Shown here: in pieces, positions 1-6,544 of the stretch | Layout: each line of letters begins with the position of its first letter | Numbering within the stretch: the stretch's first letter is position 1 | Assembly (NCBI GenBank): GCA_946481205.1 | Contig: CAMLNB010000195.1 | Coordinates: 1-6,690, forward strand | Length of the DNA stretch: 6,690 nt | Origin: an uncultured Kangiella sp. | GTDB lineage: Bacteria; Pseudomonadota; Gammaproteobacteria; Enterobacterales; DSM-103792 | Direction of reading: 5' to 3' | Translations under genes and position numbers: made by a program | The notes under the pieces: model-generated | The model's database searches: none | Seen by the model: only the letters and a program-made list of their open reading frames with translations | What the model was told of the DNA's origin: nothing

Positions 1-1407
1 TTGCTGCTGGTCAGCGTCGGACCGTTTATCACCGGCTGGCTGATCGTTGCCGAATTCATTTTCACCTTGGCAATGGCGCTGAAATGCTACCCGCTGCTTT
101 CCGGCGGCTTGATTGCGCTGCAAGCGATGCTGCTCGGATTGGTCACGCCGGCACTGCTGCATCACGAAATCGAAAAAAATCTCGATGTGTTCCTGCTGCT
201 GATGTTTATGGTCGCCGGCATCTACTTCATGAAAGAGCTGCTGATGGTGACGTTCACCAAGATGCTGCTCGGTGTCAAAAGCAAATGGCGGCTGGCCCTG
301 CTGTTCTGCTTCACCTCGGCCTTCCTGTCGGCGTTCCTTGACGCCCTGACCGTCATTGCCGTGGTGATCAGCGTCGGTTTTGGTTTTCACGCCATTTTTC
401 ACCGCTACGCCAGCCAGAGCGAATCCGCTTCGGATTTTGATCTGCATGACGAAGAGGTCTTGGAAAAGCACAAGGCCGATCTGGAACAGTTCCGGGCGTT
501 CCTGCGCAATCTGCTGATGCACGCTGCTATCGGCACTGCACTTGGCGGTGTTTGCACCATGGTTGGCGAGCCGCAAAACCTGCTGATCGCCAACCGCGCC
601 GGCTGGAACTTCACCGAGTTCTTTGTCGCGATGGCGCCGGTGACGATGCCAGTTCTGTTCGCAGGCTTGCTGGTTTGCGTGCTGCTGGAATGGCTGGGCT
701 GGTTTGGTTACGGCGCCCGCCTGCCCGATACCGTGCGCACCGTGCTGGAAGCGCAAGTGCGCAAGACCGCCAGCGAGCGCACCCGCGCGCAGGTGCTGAA
801 TCTGTGGGTGCAGGGATTGATCGGCGTTTGGCTGGTGATCGCGCTTGCCACGCACCTCGCACCGGTTGGCTTGATCGGGCTGTCAGTGATTGTGCTGACC
901 ACGGCGTTCATGGGCATCACTGAAGAGCATCACATCGGCGAAGCCTTTACCGAAGCGCTGCCGTTCTCGGCGCTGTTGGTGGTGTTTTTCGCTGTCGTCG
1001 GCATCATCGAATCGCAGCATCTGTTTGCGCCGGTCAGCCAGTGGCTGAACAGCATGGGCGGCGGTGAGCAGATTTCGATGTACTTCCTCGCCAATGGCCT
1101 GCTGTCGGCGATCAGTGACAACGTGTTCGTCGCCACTATTTATATCGATGAAGCCAAAAAAGCGTTCGATGCTGGCCTGATCAGCAAGGAGCAATTCCAT
1201 GCGCTGGCCATTGCCATCAACACCGGCACCAATATTCCGAGCATCGCGACTCCGAACGGTCAGGCGGCGTTCCTGTTCCTGCTGACCTCGGCGTTGGCGC
1301 CCATCCTGCGCCTGTCCTATGGCCGCATGGTCTGGATGGCGCTGCCCTATTTTGTCGTGATGACCGGCGTGGCATATCTGGCACTGCTCCGCTATCTTGT
1401 TCACTGA
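1..1407 (+). CDS. nhaB: Na+/H+ antiporter NhaB, 5'-truncated by the window edge
   Basis: Inner-membrane NhaB antiporter, which expels Na+ (or Li+) in exchange for H+; E. coli NhaB is electrogenic (about 3 H+ per 2 Na+). The visible 468 residues match E. coli NhaB closely from near its residue 33 to the C-terminus. Recognisable blocks are [17 protein letters not shown] (about 16-32), [11 protein letters not shown] (68-78), the FLDALTV segment with membrane Asp114, LEQFRAFLR (161-169), [11 protein letters not shown] (187-197), [18 protein letters not shown] (365-382), [19 protein letters not shown] (406-424) and [13 protein letters not shown] (438-450). About 32-44 N-terminal residues are missing: both E. 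coli NhaB and the second copy in this window extend further upstream, and the frame is open to base 1. The TTG at base 1 is therefore only the first codon seen, not a start. Alternating hydrophobic segments fit a polytopic membrane protein. A hairpin terminator follows the stop. This is the more canonical of the two NhaB copies here. Confidence 0.95.
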   Translation: MLLVSVGPFITGWLIVAEFIFTLAMALKCYPLLSGGLIALQAMLLGLVTPALLHHEIEKNLDVFLLLMFMVAGIYFMKELLMVTFTKMLLGVKSKWRLALLFCFTSAFLSAFLDALTVIAVVISVGFGFHAIFHRYASQSESASDFDLHDEEVLEKHKADLEQFRAFLRNLLMHAAIGTALGGVCTMVGEPQNLLIANRAGWNFTEFFVAMAPVTMPVLFAGLLVCVLLEWLGWFGYGARLPDTVRTVLEAQVRKTASERTRAQVLNLWVQGLIGVWLVIALATHLAPVGLIGLSVIVLTTAFMGITEEHHIGEAFTEALPFSALLVVFFAVVGIIESQHLFAPVSQWLNSMGGGEQISMYFLANGLLSAISDNVFVATIYIDEAKKAFDAGLISKEQFHALAIAINTGTNIPSIATPNGQAAFLFLLTSALAPILRLSYGRMVWMALPYFVVMTGVAYLALLRYLVH

Positions 1408-1413
1408 ATGGAG

Positions 1414-1440
1414 GCCGGCCCGTTCACTCGGGCCGGCTTT
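1414..1440 (+). terminator. Rho-independent terminator after nhaB
   Basis: A perfect 9-bp GC-only stem (GCCGGCCCG at 1414-1422 and CGGGCCGGC at 1429-1437) with a six-base loop TTCACT begins seven bases after the nhaB stop. The following T run is only three long (TTTCGC), so the stem is strong but the tail is weak. Partial read-through into nhaA is possible. Confidence 0.7.
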
Positions 1441-1454
1441 CGCAACGGGCTTTC

Positions 1455-1500
1455 AGGGTAGGCTTTTGAGATAGTCTTTCGAGATAGTCTTTCGAGATCA
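1455..1500 (+). repeat. 13-bp direct tandem repeat in the nhaB-nhaA gap
   Basis: Two identical, adjacent copies of GAGATAGTCTTTC occupy 1468-1480 and 1481-1493. A partial third copy (GAGATCA) follows at 1494-1500, and a degenerate unit (8 of 13 matches) precedes at 1455-1467. The array ends 35 bases before the nhaA start codon. It may be a set of iterated regulator-binding sites or simple slippage; the sequence alone does not decide. I see no convincing -10/-35 pair for nhaA in the gap. Confidence 0.7.
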
Positions 1501-1535
1501 GCCCTCGCACGTGACCCAGCATTCAGGGACAGCTC

Positions 1536-2729
1536 ATGCCATTGCGTGTCATCCGGCAGTTTCTGGCGTTGGAAGCGGCCTCCGGCTTGTTACTGGTCGC
1601 CGCCGCTGCGCTGGCCTTGCTCATCAGCAACTCGCCGCTGCAATCGCTTTACAACGGTTTGCTGCAGGTTGAGCTGGAAATCCGGCTCGGCACCCTGCAA
1701 CTGGAGAAACCGCTGCTGCTCTGGATCAACGACGGCCTGATGGCCGTTTTCTTTTTTCTGGTCGGTCTGGAGTTGAAGCGGGAATTATTGGTTGGTGAGC
1801 TGCGCTCGCCAGCGCAGTTGCTGCTGCCCGGCATCGCCGCGATTGGCGGCATCGTGATGCCGGCACTGGTTTATCTCGCCATCAACCGCGACGATCCCGT
1901 CAGCATGGCTGGCTGGGCCATTCCGGCCGCCACCGATATTGCGTTTGCCCTTGGCGTGTTATCGCTGCTCGGCACTCGCATACCGGCCGCGCTGAAACTG
2001 TTTTTGCTGACGCTCGCCGTCATCGATGATCTGTTGGCCATTGTCGTCATCGCGTTGTTCTACAGCAGCCAGCTGTCGAGCGTGCATCTGCTGCTCGGTG
2101 GCGCCTGCATCCTCGCGCTCACGGTGCTGAATGCGCGCAACGTCAGAAAACCGGCCCCTTATATTTTGGTCGGCTTGCTGTTCTGGGTGTTTGTGCTGAA
2201 ATCCGGCGTCCACGCCACACTAGCAGGCGTCATCACCGCACTGTTCATTCCCTTGAAAGGCAATGCCAGCGACAGCGAAACCGAGACCTCACCGCTGGAG
2301 CAGCTTGAACATAACCTGCACCCTTATGTCGCCTACCTGATCATGCCGATTTTTGGTTTCGCCAATGCAGGCGTCAGCTTGCTCGGCTTGAGCGCTGCCG
2401 ATCTGCTGGCACCGGTGCCGCTGGGTATCGCACTTGGTTTGCTGCTGGGCAAAACCGTCGGCGTTTTGCTCTCGGTTGCGCTGGTCCGCCTGCTGAAGCT
2501 GGCGCCGTTACCGAGCGAATGCCATTGGGGTCATATGATCGGCGTCAGCTTGCTGTGCGGCATTGGCTTCACGATGAGTTTGTTCATCGCCTCATTGGCG
2601 TTTCAGGCTGGCGGCACGCATGCCTTGGGCACCGATCGGCTCGGCATCCTGATCGGTTCGCTGCTGTCGGCCGTGCTCGGTTATCTGGTGCTACGTCAAT
2701 GTCGTCCGATCGCTGCGACTTCGCACTGA
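1536..2729 (+). CDS. nhaA: Na+/H+ antiporter NhaA
   Basis: Electrogenic inner-membrane antiporter that exchanges two H+ for one Na+ or Li+ and is strongly activated at alkaline pH in E. coli. The 397-residue product aligns along its whole length with E. coli NhaA (388 aa, 12 membrane helices). Functional residues are all present: the Asp164-Asp165 pair in [10 protein letters not shown] (E. coli D163-D164), Thr133-Asp134 (T132-D133), Lys306 in LLLGKTVG (K300), His226 in [10 protein letters not shown] (H225), and pH-sensor residues Glu79, Glu83, Glu258, His259 and His262. The loop before Glu258 (about 242-256) is five residues longer than in E. coli and acidic rather than basic. The ATG start is preceded by a modest Shine-Dalgarno AGGGA at 1525-1529 with six bases of spacing, and the N-terminus lines up with the family. 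It lies 128 bp after nhaB in the same direction, with a terminator between them, so it may be transcribed separately or by read-through. No nhaR-like regulator gene is visible in the window. Confidence 0.97.
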   Translation: MPLRVIRQFLALEAASGLLLVAAAALALLISNSPLQSLYNGLLQVELEIRLGTLQLEKPLLLWINDGLMAVFFFLVGLELKRELLVGELRSPAQLLLPGIAAIGGIVMPALVYLAINRDDPVSMAGWAIPAATDIAFALGVLSLLGTRIPAALKLFLLTLAVIDDLLAIVVIALFYSSQLSSVHLLLGGACILALTVLNARNVRKPAPYILVGLLFWVFVLKSGVHATLAGVITALFIPLKGNASDSETETSPLEQLEHNLHPYVAYLIMPIFGFANAGVSLLGLSAADLLAPVPLGIALGLLLGKTVGVLLSVALVRLLKLAPLPSECHWGHMIGVSLLCGIGFTMSLFIASLAFQAGGTHALGTDRLGILIGSLLSAVLGYLVLRQCRPIAATSH

Positions 2730-2735
2730 TTCATC

Positions 2736-2773
2736 AAAAACAAAAAGCGGCCCGAAGGCCGCTTTTTGTTTTT
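2736..2773. terminator. Bidirectional rho-independent terminator between nhaA and the CPA1 antiporter
   Basis: A perfect 17-bp inverted repeat (2736-2752 and 2757-2773) surrounds a CGAA loop. Its core is AGCGGCC/GGCCGCT, flanked by an A-rich arm on one side and a T-rich arm on the other, so a U tract follows the hairpin on whichever strand is transcribed. It begins six bases after the nhaA stop and ends 13 bases from the stop of the convergent gene, so it can serve both. Confidence 0.92.
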
Positions 2774-2786
2774 CTACTGCCTGCAA

Positions 2787-4034
2787 TCAGGCTTTCTGCT
2801 GCGAAGCCAGCAGACCCAGCTTGCCCGCCAGCCACGGTGTCGTGGTGGCCTGGATCAAGATGGTGAACAGAATCGCCAGGAAGGTTACCGCGGCGATCAG
2901 TTCGGCGTACGGCGCTTTCATGCCGACCAGCAGACCAGCCAGCGCGGCCGGGATCACGCCGGTTTCGCGGGTCCAGCACATGAACAGCAGCTCTTTGAAG
3001 CTCCACTTGGCGCGGCGATCGATACCGGCGCAGGCGAACACGGTGACCGGACGCGCCACCAGCATGAACACCGCGACGACGATCGAACCACCGACCACAT
3101 ACTGGTTCAGCAGACCGAAATCGACCTGCGAGCCGAGCAGAATGAAGATGAACATGCGCATGATCAGCGCCGTCGTGCCGATGAAATCCTCAAGACCTTC
3201 TTCTTCGTGATGCTCAAGCTGGAAGCCGAACACTTCGCGGTTGCCGATCATCAAGCCGAAGATGAACACGGCCATGTAACCTGAGGCATGAATGCCGGCC
3301 GCACCAAGATAGGCGGCAATAACGGCCATCAGCGTCACCAACGGCAGGTGTTCACGCAAGAAAGCGTACTTGGTGTGAGCAATCAAGATCAGCGCGAGGT
3401 AACCCAGAATGGCGCCAATGACGGTGCCAATAACGGCTTCGTAAGCCAGGCCACCTAGGCTCTTGCCGATCGAGAACTCACCGGTGCCCATCGCAACGGC
3501 CAGCACGGCGAACACGGCAATGGCCCCCATCGCGTCGTTGAATGCCGATTCGCTCATCACGGTTTGTGCTACGCGGTCTTTCACTGGTACCTGCTTGAAC
3601 ACCGGCACCAGCGTGGCCGGGTCGGTCGAGGCAATGGTGAAACCGAGCAGCAGCGCCGCGATCATCGGGATGCCAAGCACATAGTAGGAGGTGATACCGA
3701 CGATGGCGGCGGTAATCAGCACGCCGATGGTCGCGATGATCACCAGCGTGATCCAGACTTCTTTCAGCACCTTCAACCGAACGGTGGCACCGCCATCGAA
3801 CAGGATGTAGGCCGAGCCGAACAGCAGAATGATCTGGTTCAGCGCCGAATCGGCCGGGATGTCGACAATACCCAGCGCGGCCGGGCCAATGACCATGCCG
3901 ATCAGCAGGTACAGAACGATGTCCGGAATCTTGATTTTGTTGGCGAACGCACCGCAGATGCTGCCAATGGCCAGAATGATGCCGGCTGAGCCGAGCACGT
4001 GTTTGGCGGTATCAATTGCACTACCCGCTTCCAT
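2787..4034 (-). CDS. CPA1-family Na+/H+ antiporter, NhaP type
   Basis: A 415-residue polytopic cation/proton antiporter of the CPA1 family, resembling the archaeal NhaP1 pattern more than the KefB/C pattern. Landmarks in order are IPDIVLYLLIGMVIGP (36-51), FDGGATVRL (79-87), the TM5 motif STDPATLVPVF (136-146), ESAFNDAMG with the cation-site pair Asn166-Asp167 (162-170), GIHASGYMAVFIFGLMIGN (247-265), RMFIFILLGSQ (293-303), VARPVTVF with conserved Arg328 (326-333), and SFKELLFMCWTRETGVIPAALA (345-366). Family knowledge says an Asn-Asp pair, unlike the Asp-Asp of NhaA, usually goes with electroneutral 1:1 exchange. The protein stops right after the last helix, with no TrkA/RCK or other cytosolic tail. 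A loop at 274-283 is rich in His and Glu (LEHHEEEGLE). The start is an ATG with GAGGGG at 4040-4045 just upstream. The gene is convergent with nhaA and has its own promoter. Na+ versus K+ preference cannot be told from sequence. Confidence 0.9.
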   Translation of the reverse strand: MEAGSAIDTAKHVLGSAGIILAIGSICGAFANKIKIPDIVLYLLIGMVIGPAALGIVDIPADSALNQIILLFGSAYILFDGGATVRLKVLKEVWITLVIIATIGVLITAAIVGITSYYVLGIPMIAALLLGFTIASTDPATLVPVFKQVPVKDRVAQTVMSESAFNDAMGAIAVFAVLAVAMGTGEFSIGKSLGGLAYEAVIGTVIGAILGYLALILIAHTKYAFLREHLPLVTLMAVIAAYLGAAGIHASGYMAVFIFGLMIGNREVFGFQLEHHEEEGLEDFIGTTALIMRMFIFILLGSQVDFGLLNQYVVGGSIVVAVFMLVARPVTVFACAGIDRRAKWSFKELLFMCWTRETGVIPAALAGLLVGMKAPYAELIAAVTFLAILFTILIQATTTPWLAGKLGLLASQQKA

Positions 4035-4076
4035 TACGCCCCCTCATGCGTAGTTATACGGAGAAAAAACCGCGCA

Positions 4077-4104
4077 ACTATACCATGGAGGTCAAGTGCC
4101 TCAA
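4077..4104 (-). promoter_or_regulatory. Probable sigma70 promoter of the CPA1 antiporter gene
   Basis: On the minus strand, TTGAGG (4104-4099, 4 of 6 to consensus) and TATAGT (4082-4077, 5 of 6) are separated by 16 bases. Transcription would start about 35 bases before the ATG at 4034, giving a short leader that contains the ribosome-binding site. Two dyads overlap the -35 region (see the separate entry). Confidence 0.6.
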
Positions 4105-4124
4105 GGCAGATAGGGCCACTTGAC
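4091..4124. promoter_or_regulatory. Operator-like dyads at the CPA1 antiporter promoter
   Basis: An 8-bp inverted repeat, GTCAAGTG at 4091-4098 and CACTTGAC at 4117-4124, has an 18-base interior. A shorter dyad, TGCCT-CA-AGGCA at 4097-4108, lies partly inside it and covers the -35 hexamer at 4099-4104. Placement over the -35 box is typical of a repressor or a LysR-type site, but no regulator is encoded in the window and the assignment is inference. Confidence 0.4.
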
Positions 4125-4196
4125 AGCCTGTCCGGGCTAGGGTTTGGCCTTGGATGCTGGCCGGTTCCGGTCAGGCCTCACTTCCCTCGCGGCAAG

Positions 4197-4221
4197 AAAA
4201 AGGCCCGGACGAAGCCGGGCC
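4197..4221 (-). terminator. Rho-independent terminator after the pentapeptide-repeat gene
   Basis: Read on the minus strand, a perfect 7-bp stem GGCCCGG/CCGGGCC (4221-4215 and 4208-4202) with a six-base loop CTTCGT is followed by TTTTTCTT. It lies 59 bases beyond the stop at 4281-4283 and should end the transcript before the next minus-strand gene. The bases between this hairpin and the dyads near 4124 hold nothing I can assign. Confidence 0.85.
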
Positions 4222-4280
4222 AAAATGGGTCTACCTCTACTGCCACAACTCTGTTGCGGGCCACATCCGAGCTGCTCCGA

Positions 4281-4943
4281 TCAGCGCGCCATGGCGGTGC
4301 GGTTGGCGTCGGCATCGACACTGCGGTCGCAACGGCCGATGCTGCGCGCGCCGCAAGTGGCGCCGTCGACCCAGGTCGCCGATTTCAGCAGCGCACCAGC
4401 AAAGCCGGCACCGCTGAGTTCGGCATCGGTCAACGAGGCCAGTTTCAGATTGGCGGTACCGAAGCGGGCGTCGCTGGCCTGAATCCGGTCCAGCGTTGCC
4501 CGTTCCAGATCAGCGCCGATGAAATCGGCTCGCGGCAGCACCGCATCGCTGAGATTGGCGGACTCCAGATCGGCGTACTCAAAATCTGTACCGACACCCG
4601 TGGCCCGACTCAGATCGGCACCGGTCAGCAGTGCCCGATCCAGATGGGCACCCTGCAGACGAACGCCATCCAGCTTGGCGCCGCGCAAATCGGCGCCGGA
4701 CAAGCGGACATAATCGAGCACCGCACCGCTCAGAATGGCATCGCGCAAAATGGCGCCGTTGAGCAGCGCATGATCGAGATTGGCCTGACGCAAATCGATG
4801 CCGGTCAAATCACGGCCGCGCAAATCCTTGAACGACAAATTGGCGCCGGCGCAATTGGCCTGCGGTGCCGGTTTGCACTCAGCTGCCTGCGCCGCCGTGG
4901 CAAACAGCGCGCTTGCAAGCACAACGAAGACTGCCGTTTTCAT
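4281..4943 (-). CDS. Exported pentapeptide-repeat protein of unknown function
   Basis: This gene encodes a 220-residue protein with a Sec signal peptide (Met-Lys, hydrophobic stretch 3-16, probable cleavage after AQA at 18-20). The mature part is almost wholly pentapeptide repeats: the central hydrophobic residue recurs every five positions from Leu36 to Trp191 without a shift, giving 32 units, or about eight coils of a right-handed quadrilateral beta-helix. Most centres are Leu. Phe occurs at 121, 141, 161 and 181, exactly one coil (20 residues) apart, and the only small centres are Gly116 and Ala156. Two Cys precede the helix (23, 31) and two follow it (197, 205, in ATCGARSIGRC), so disulfide-stapled ends are plausible in the periplasm. 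The residue before Cys23 is Glu, so it is not a lipoprotein. The start ATG has a consensus AGGAGG (4957-4952) eight bases upstream. It lies 68 bp after the second nhaB with no terminator between, so co-transcription is likely. Its function is not recognised; the signal peptide argues against a Qnr-like gyrase role. Confidence 0.9.
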   Translation of the reverse strand: MKTAVFVVLASALFATAAQAAECKPAPQANCAGANLSFKDLRGRDLTGIDLRQANLDHALLNGAILRDAILSGAVLDYVRLSGADLRGAKLDGVRLQGAHLDRALLTGADLSRATGVGTDFEYADLESANLSDAVLPRADFIGADLERATLDRIQASDARFGTANLKLASLTDAELSGAGFAGALLKSATWVDGATCGARSIGRCDRSVDADANRTAMAR

Positions 4944-4951
4944 GATGACAA

Positions 4952-4980
4952 CCTCCTGTCCGGTCTCCGGACATCACAGG
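4952..4980 (-). promoter_or_regulatory. Hairpin abutting the Shine-Dalgarno of the pentapeptide-repeat gene
   Basis: On the minus strand a perfect 6-bp hairpin, GTCCGG-AGA-CCGGAC (4972-4958), ends directly against the AGGAGG at 4957-4952. An alternative longer pairing of CCTGT (4980-4976) with ACAGG (4959-4955) would draw in the first AGG of the Shine-Dalgarno. This could tune translation relative to the upstream nhaB. The structure is visible; the regulatory role is inference. Confidence 0.4.
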
Positions 4981-5011
4981 CCAAGGGCACGTTTGCCCCA
5001 AAAAGTACGTG

Positions 5012-6544
5012 TTACAAAATCCACAGCATCGAAATGCCGGCGACGGTGCTGGTAACGATGAAATACGGCAGCGCCATCCAGACCATGCGGCCATAACCCA
5101 AACGGATCAGCGGCGCGATTTGCGAAGTCAGCAGCAACAGGAATGCCGCCTGGCCGTTCGGTGTCGACATGCTCGGAATGCCAGTACCCATGACCACGGC
5201 CACCGATTGCGCATTGAACAGTTCACGCGAAGTGAGGCCTTGTTCAAACGGCACAACCAGCTGATCCATGTAAATGGTGGCGACGAAAACGTTGTCGCTG
5301 ATCGCTGACAACAGGCCATTGGTCAGGAAAATCATCACGACCTGATTGGTGCCTTCCAGCGTCAGCACCCAATCGATAATCGGCTTGAACATGTGCTGGG
5401 TTTCGATCATCGCGACCAGCACAAAGAACACCAGCAACAGCGCTGCAAACGGCAGGCCGGGCGAGAACGCCTCGGCCAGCTTGTGCTCTTCGGTGATACC
5501 GGCGATGGCACTGACCAACACAATCACCGCCAAACCGATCAAGCCAATCTCTGCAACGTGCAGACCCAGCGCCAACACCATCAGCACCGCGATCACGCCT
5601 TGCGCGACCAACAGCAGTTTTTCCCGCGGCGAGGTTTGCGCCCGCGCCTTGCGATCTTCCTCTTCCAGAATGGCCCGCACGCTGGCCGGCAATTCCACGC
5701 CATAACCAAACAGCTTGAATTTCTCGACCACCAGGCAGGTCAGCAAGCCTGCGGCCAAGGTCGGCATCGTCGCCGGCGCCACTTGCATGAAGAACTCGGC
5801 AAAGCTCCAACCTGCAACCGTACCAATGACGATATTTTCCGGCTCGCCAATCAGCGTGCAGACTCCGCCAATGGCGGTACCGATGGCACCGTGCATCAGC
5901 AGCGCGCGCAGCATGGCGCGGAACTGCTCCAGATCCTGTTGGAACTTCGGGTTGACGTCGCCGTCTTCCAGATCCCAATCATCCTGGGCGCCGTGGCGGG
6001 AAATCACCCGGTGATAAACCTGATAAAAGCCAGCGGCAACGGCGATCAACACCGCCAGAATGGTTAGCGCATCCAGAAATGCCGACAGCACCGAAACAAA
6101 GGCGATGGTGGCGAAGTTCAGCATCATCCGTGACTTGATGCCGAGCAGCACGTGGTTGATCAAACGGAACAGCAGATCGCGCAGAAAATGCACGCCGGCC
6201 ACCATGAAGATCACCAGCAGCAACACCGGCAAACCATGTTCCACTTCTTTGTAAACGGCGTCGGTGGTGGTCAGCCCCATCAGCACGGCTTGCAGCGCCA
6301 GCAAACCACCGGGCTGCAACGGAAAGCATTTCAGCGCCAAGGCCAGCGTAAAAATGAACTCCGCCAGCAAAGCCCATGAAGTCACCAGCGGACCAAACGC
6401 AAAAAACAACCCGACGTTGACCACCAGGAACATCAGGATGGTTTGCTTGTACCAAAGGGGCGCGTGGCCCAGAAAACTGGCGAGCAGCTTGCCGCTATTC
6501 GAGCTGGGCACCGCTTCCATGACCGCAGACATGGCAGACCTCAT
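5012..6544 (-). CDS. nhaB: Second, divergent NhaB-type Na+/H+ antiporter
   Basis: A complete 510-residue NhaB-family protein (E. coli NhaB is about 513). Shared blocks are [17 protein letters not shown] (60-76), IFMVAGVHFLRDLL (112-125), [12 protein letters not shown] with membrane Asp158 (154-165), DLEQFRAMLRALLMHGAIGTAIGGVCTLIGEPENIVI (204-240), GITEEHKLAEAF (349-360), [19 protein letters not shown] (409-427), [15 protein letters not shown] (460-474) and [13 protein letters not shown] (483-495). It is clearly diverged from the other NhaB here. The segment INTGTN is replaced by VVMGTG (450-455), losing both Asn, and GEPQN has become GEPEN (233-237). The N-terminus is about 12 residues longer than E. 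coli NhaB. Of the possible starts, ATG at 6544 has no clear ribosome-binding site, while Met5 (ATG at 6532-6530) has GAGG six bases upstream (6542-6539) and is an equally good choice. It is the first gene of a probable two-gene unit with the pentapeptide-repeat protein. Ion specificity could differ from classical NhaB. Confidence 0.92.
   Translation of the reverse strand: MRSAMSAVMEAVPSSNSGKLLASFLGHAPLWYKQTILMFLVVNVGLFFAFGPLVTSWALLAEFIFTLALALKCFPLQPGGLLALQAVLMGLTTTDAVYKEVEHGLPVLLLVIFMVAGVHFLRDLLFRLINHVLLGIKSRMMLNFATIAFVSVLSAFLDALTILAVLIAVAAGFYQVYHRVISRHGAQDDWDLEDGDVNPKFQQDLEQFRAMLRALLMHGAIGTAIGGVCTLIGEPENIVIGTVAGWSFAEFFMQVAPATMPTLAAGLLTCLVVEKFKLFGYGVELPASVRAILEEEDRKARAQTSPREKLLLVAQGVIAVLMVLALGLHVAEIGLIGLAVIVLVSAIAGITEEHKLAEAFSPGLPFAALLLVFFVLVAMIETQHMFKPIIDWVLTLEGTNQVVMIFLTNGLLSAISDNVFVATIYMDQLVVPFEQGLTSRELFNAQSVAVVMGTGIPSMSTPNGQAAFLLLLTSQIAPLIRLGYGRMVWMALPYFIVTSTVAGISMLWIL

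Noticed and set aside
1..3. TTG at the first base as a true start codon of nhaB.
   Set aside because: Alignment with E. coli NhaB and with the second copy shows that 32-44 N-terminal residues lie beyond the window edge.
883..1404. Minus-strand open frame (173 codons) opposite the first nhaB, and the similar + strand frame at 5393-6067 opposite the second nhaB.
   Set aside because: Both are rich in His, Gln and Arg, as expected of antisense readings of hydrophobic membrane genes, and both are unlike any known family. The opposite strands encode clear NhaB proteins.
4120..4148. Perfect TTGACA on the + strand at 4120-4125 as a promoter.
   Set aside because: No -10-like hexamer lies 16-18 bases downstream (the sequence there is TTTGGC), and no + strand gene follows.
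4281..4800. CRISPR-like or satellite repeat array, suggested by repeated short words (AGATCGGCGCC-like).
   Set aside because: The repeats follow the 15-base coding period of the pentapeptide protein, vary at silent and variable positions, and have no spacers.
4281..4943. Qnr/MfpA-type gyrase-protecting protein.
   Set aside because: The protein has a clear Sec signal peptide and terminal Cys pairs, so it should act outside the cytoplasm, away from gyrase.
4281..4943. Lipoprotein signal at Cys23.
   Set aside because: The preceding residues are Ala-Ala-Glu. Glu at -1 does not fit a lipobox, while AQA fits signal peptidase I.
3999..5096. Long open frame on the + strand (365 codons) with a striking five-residue periodicity (IG-Q-type repeats).
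   Set aside because: It is antisense to the pentapeptide-repeat gene. A 15-base codon period necessarily gives a five-residue period on the other strand too. The minus frame has a signal peptide, a consensus Shine-Dalgarno and the true A(D/N)LXX pattern, while this frame runs through a promoter and a terminator.
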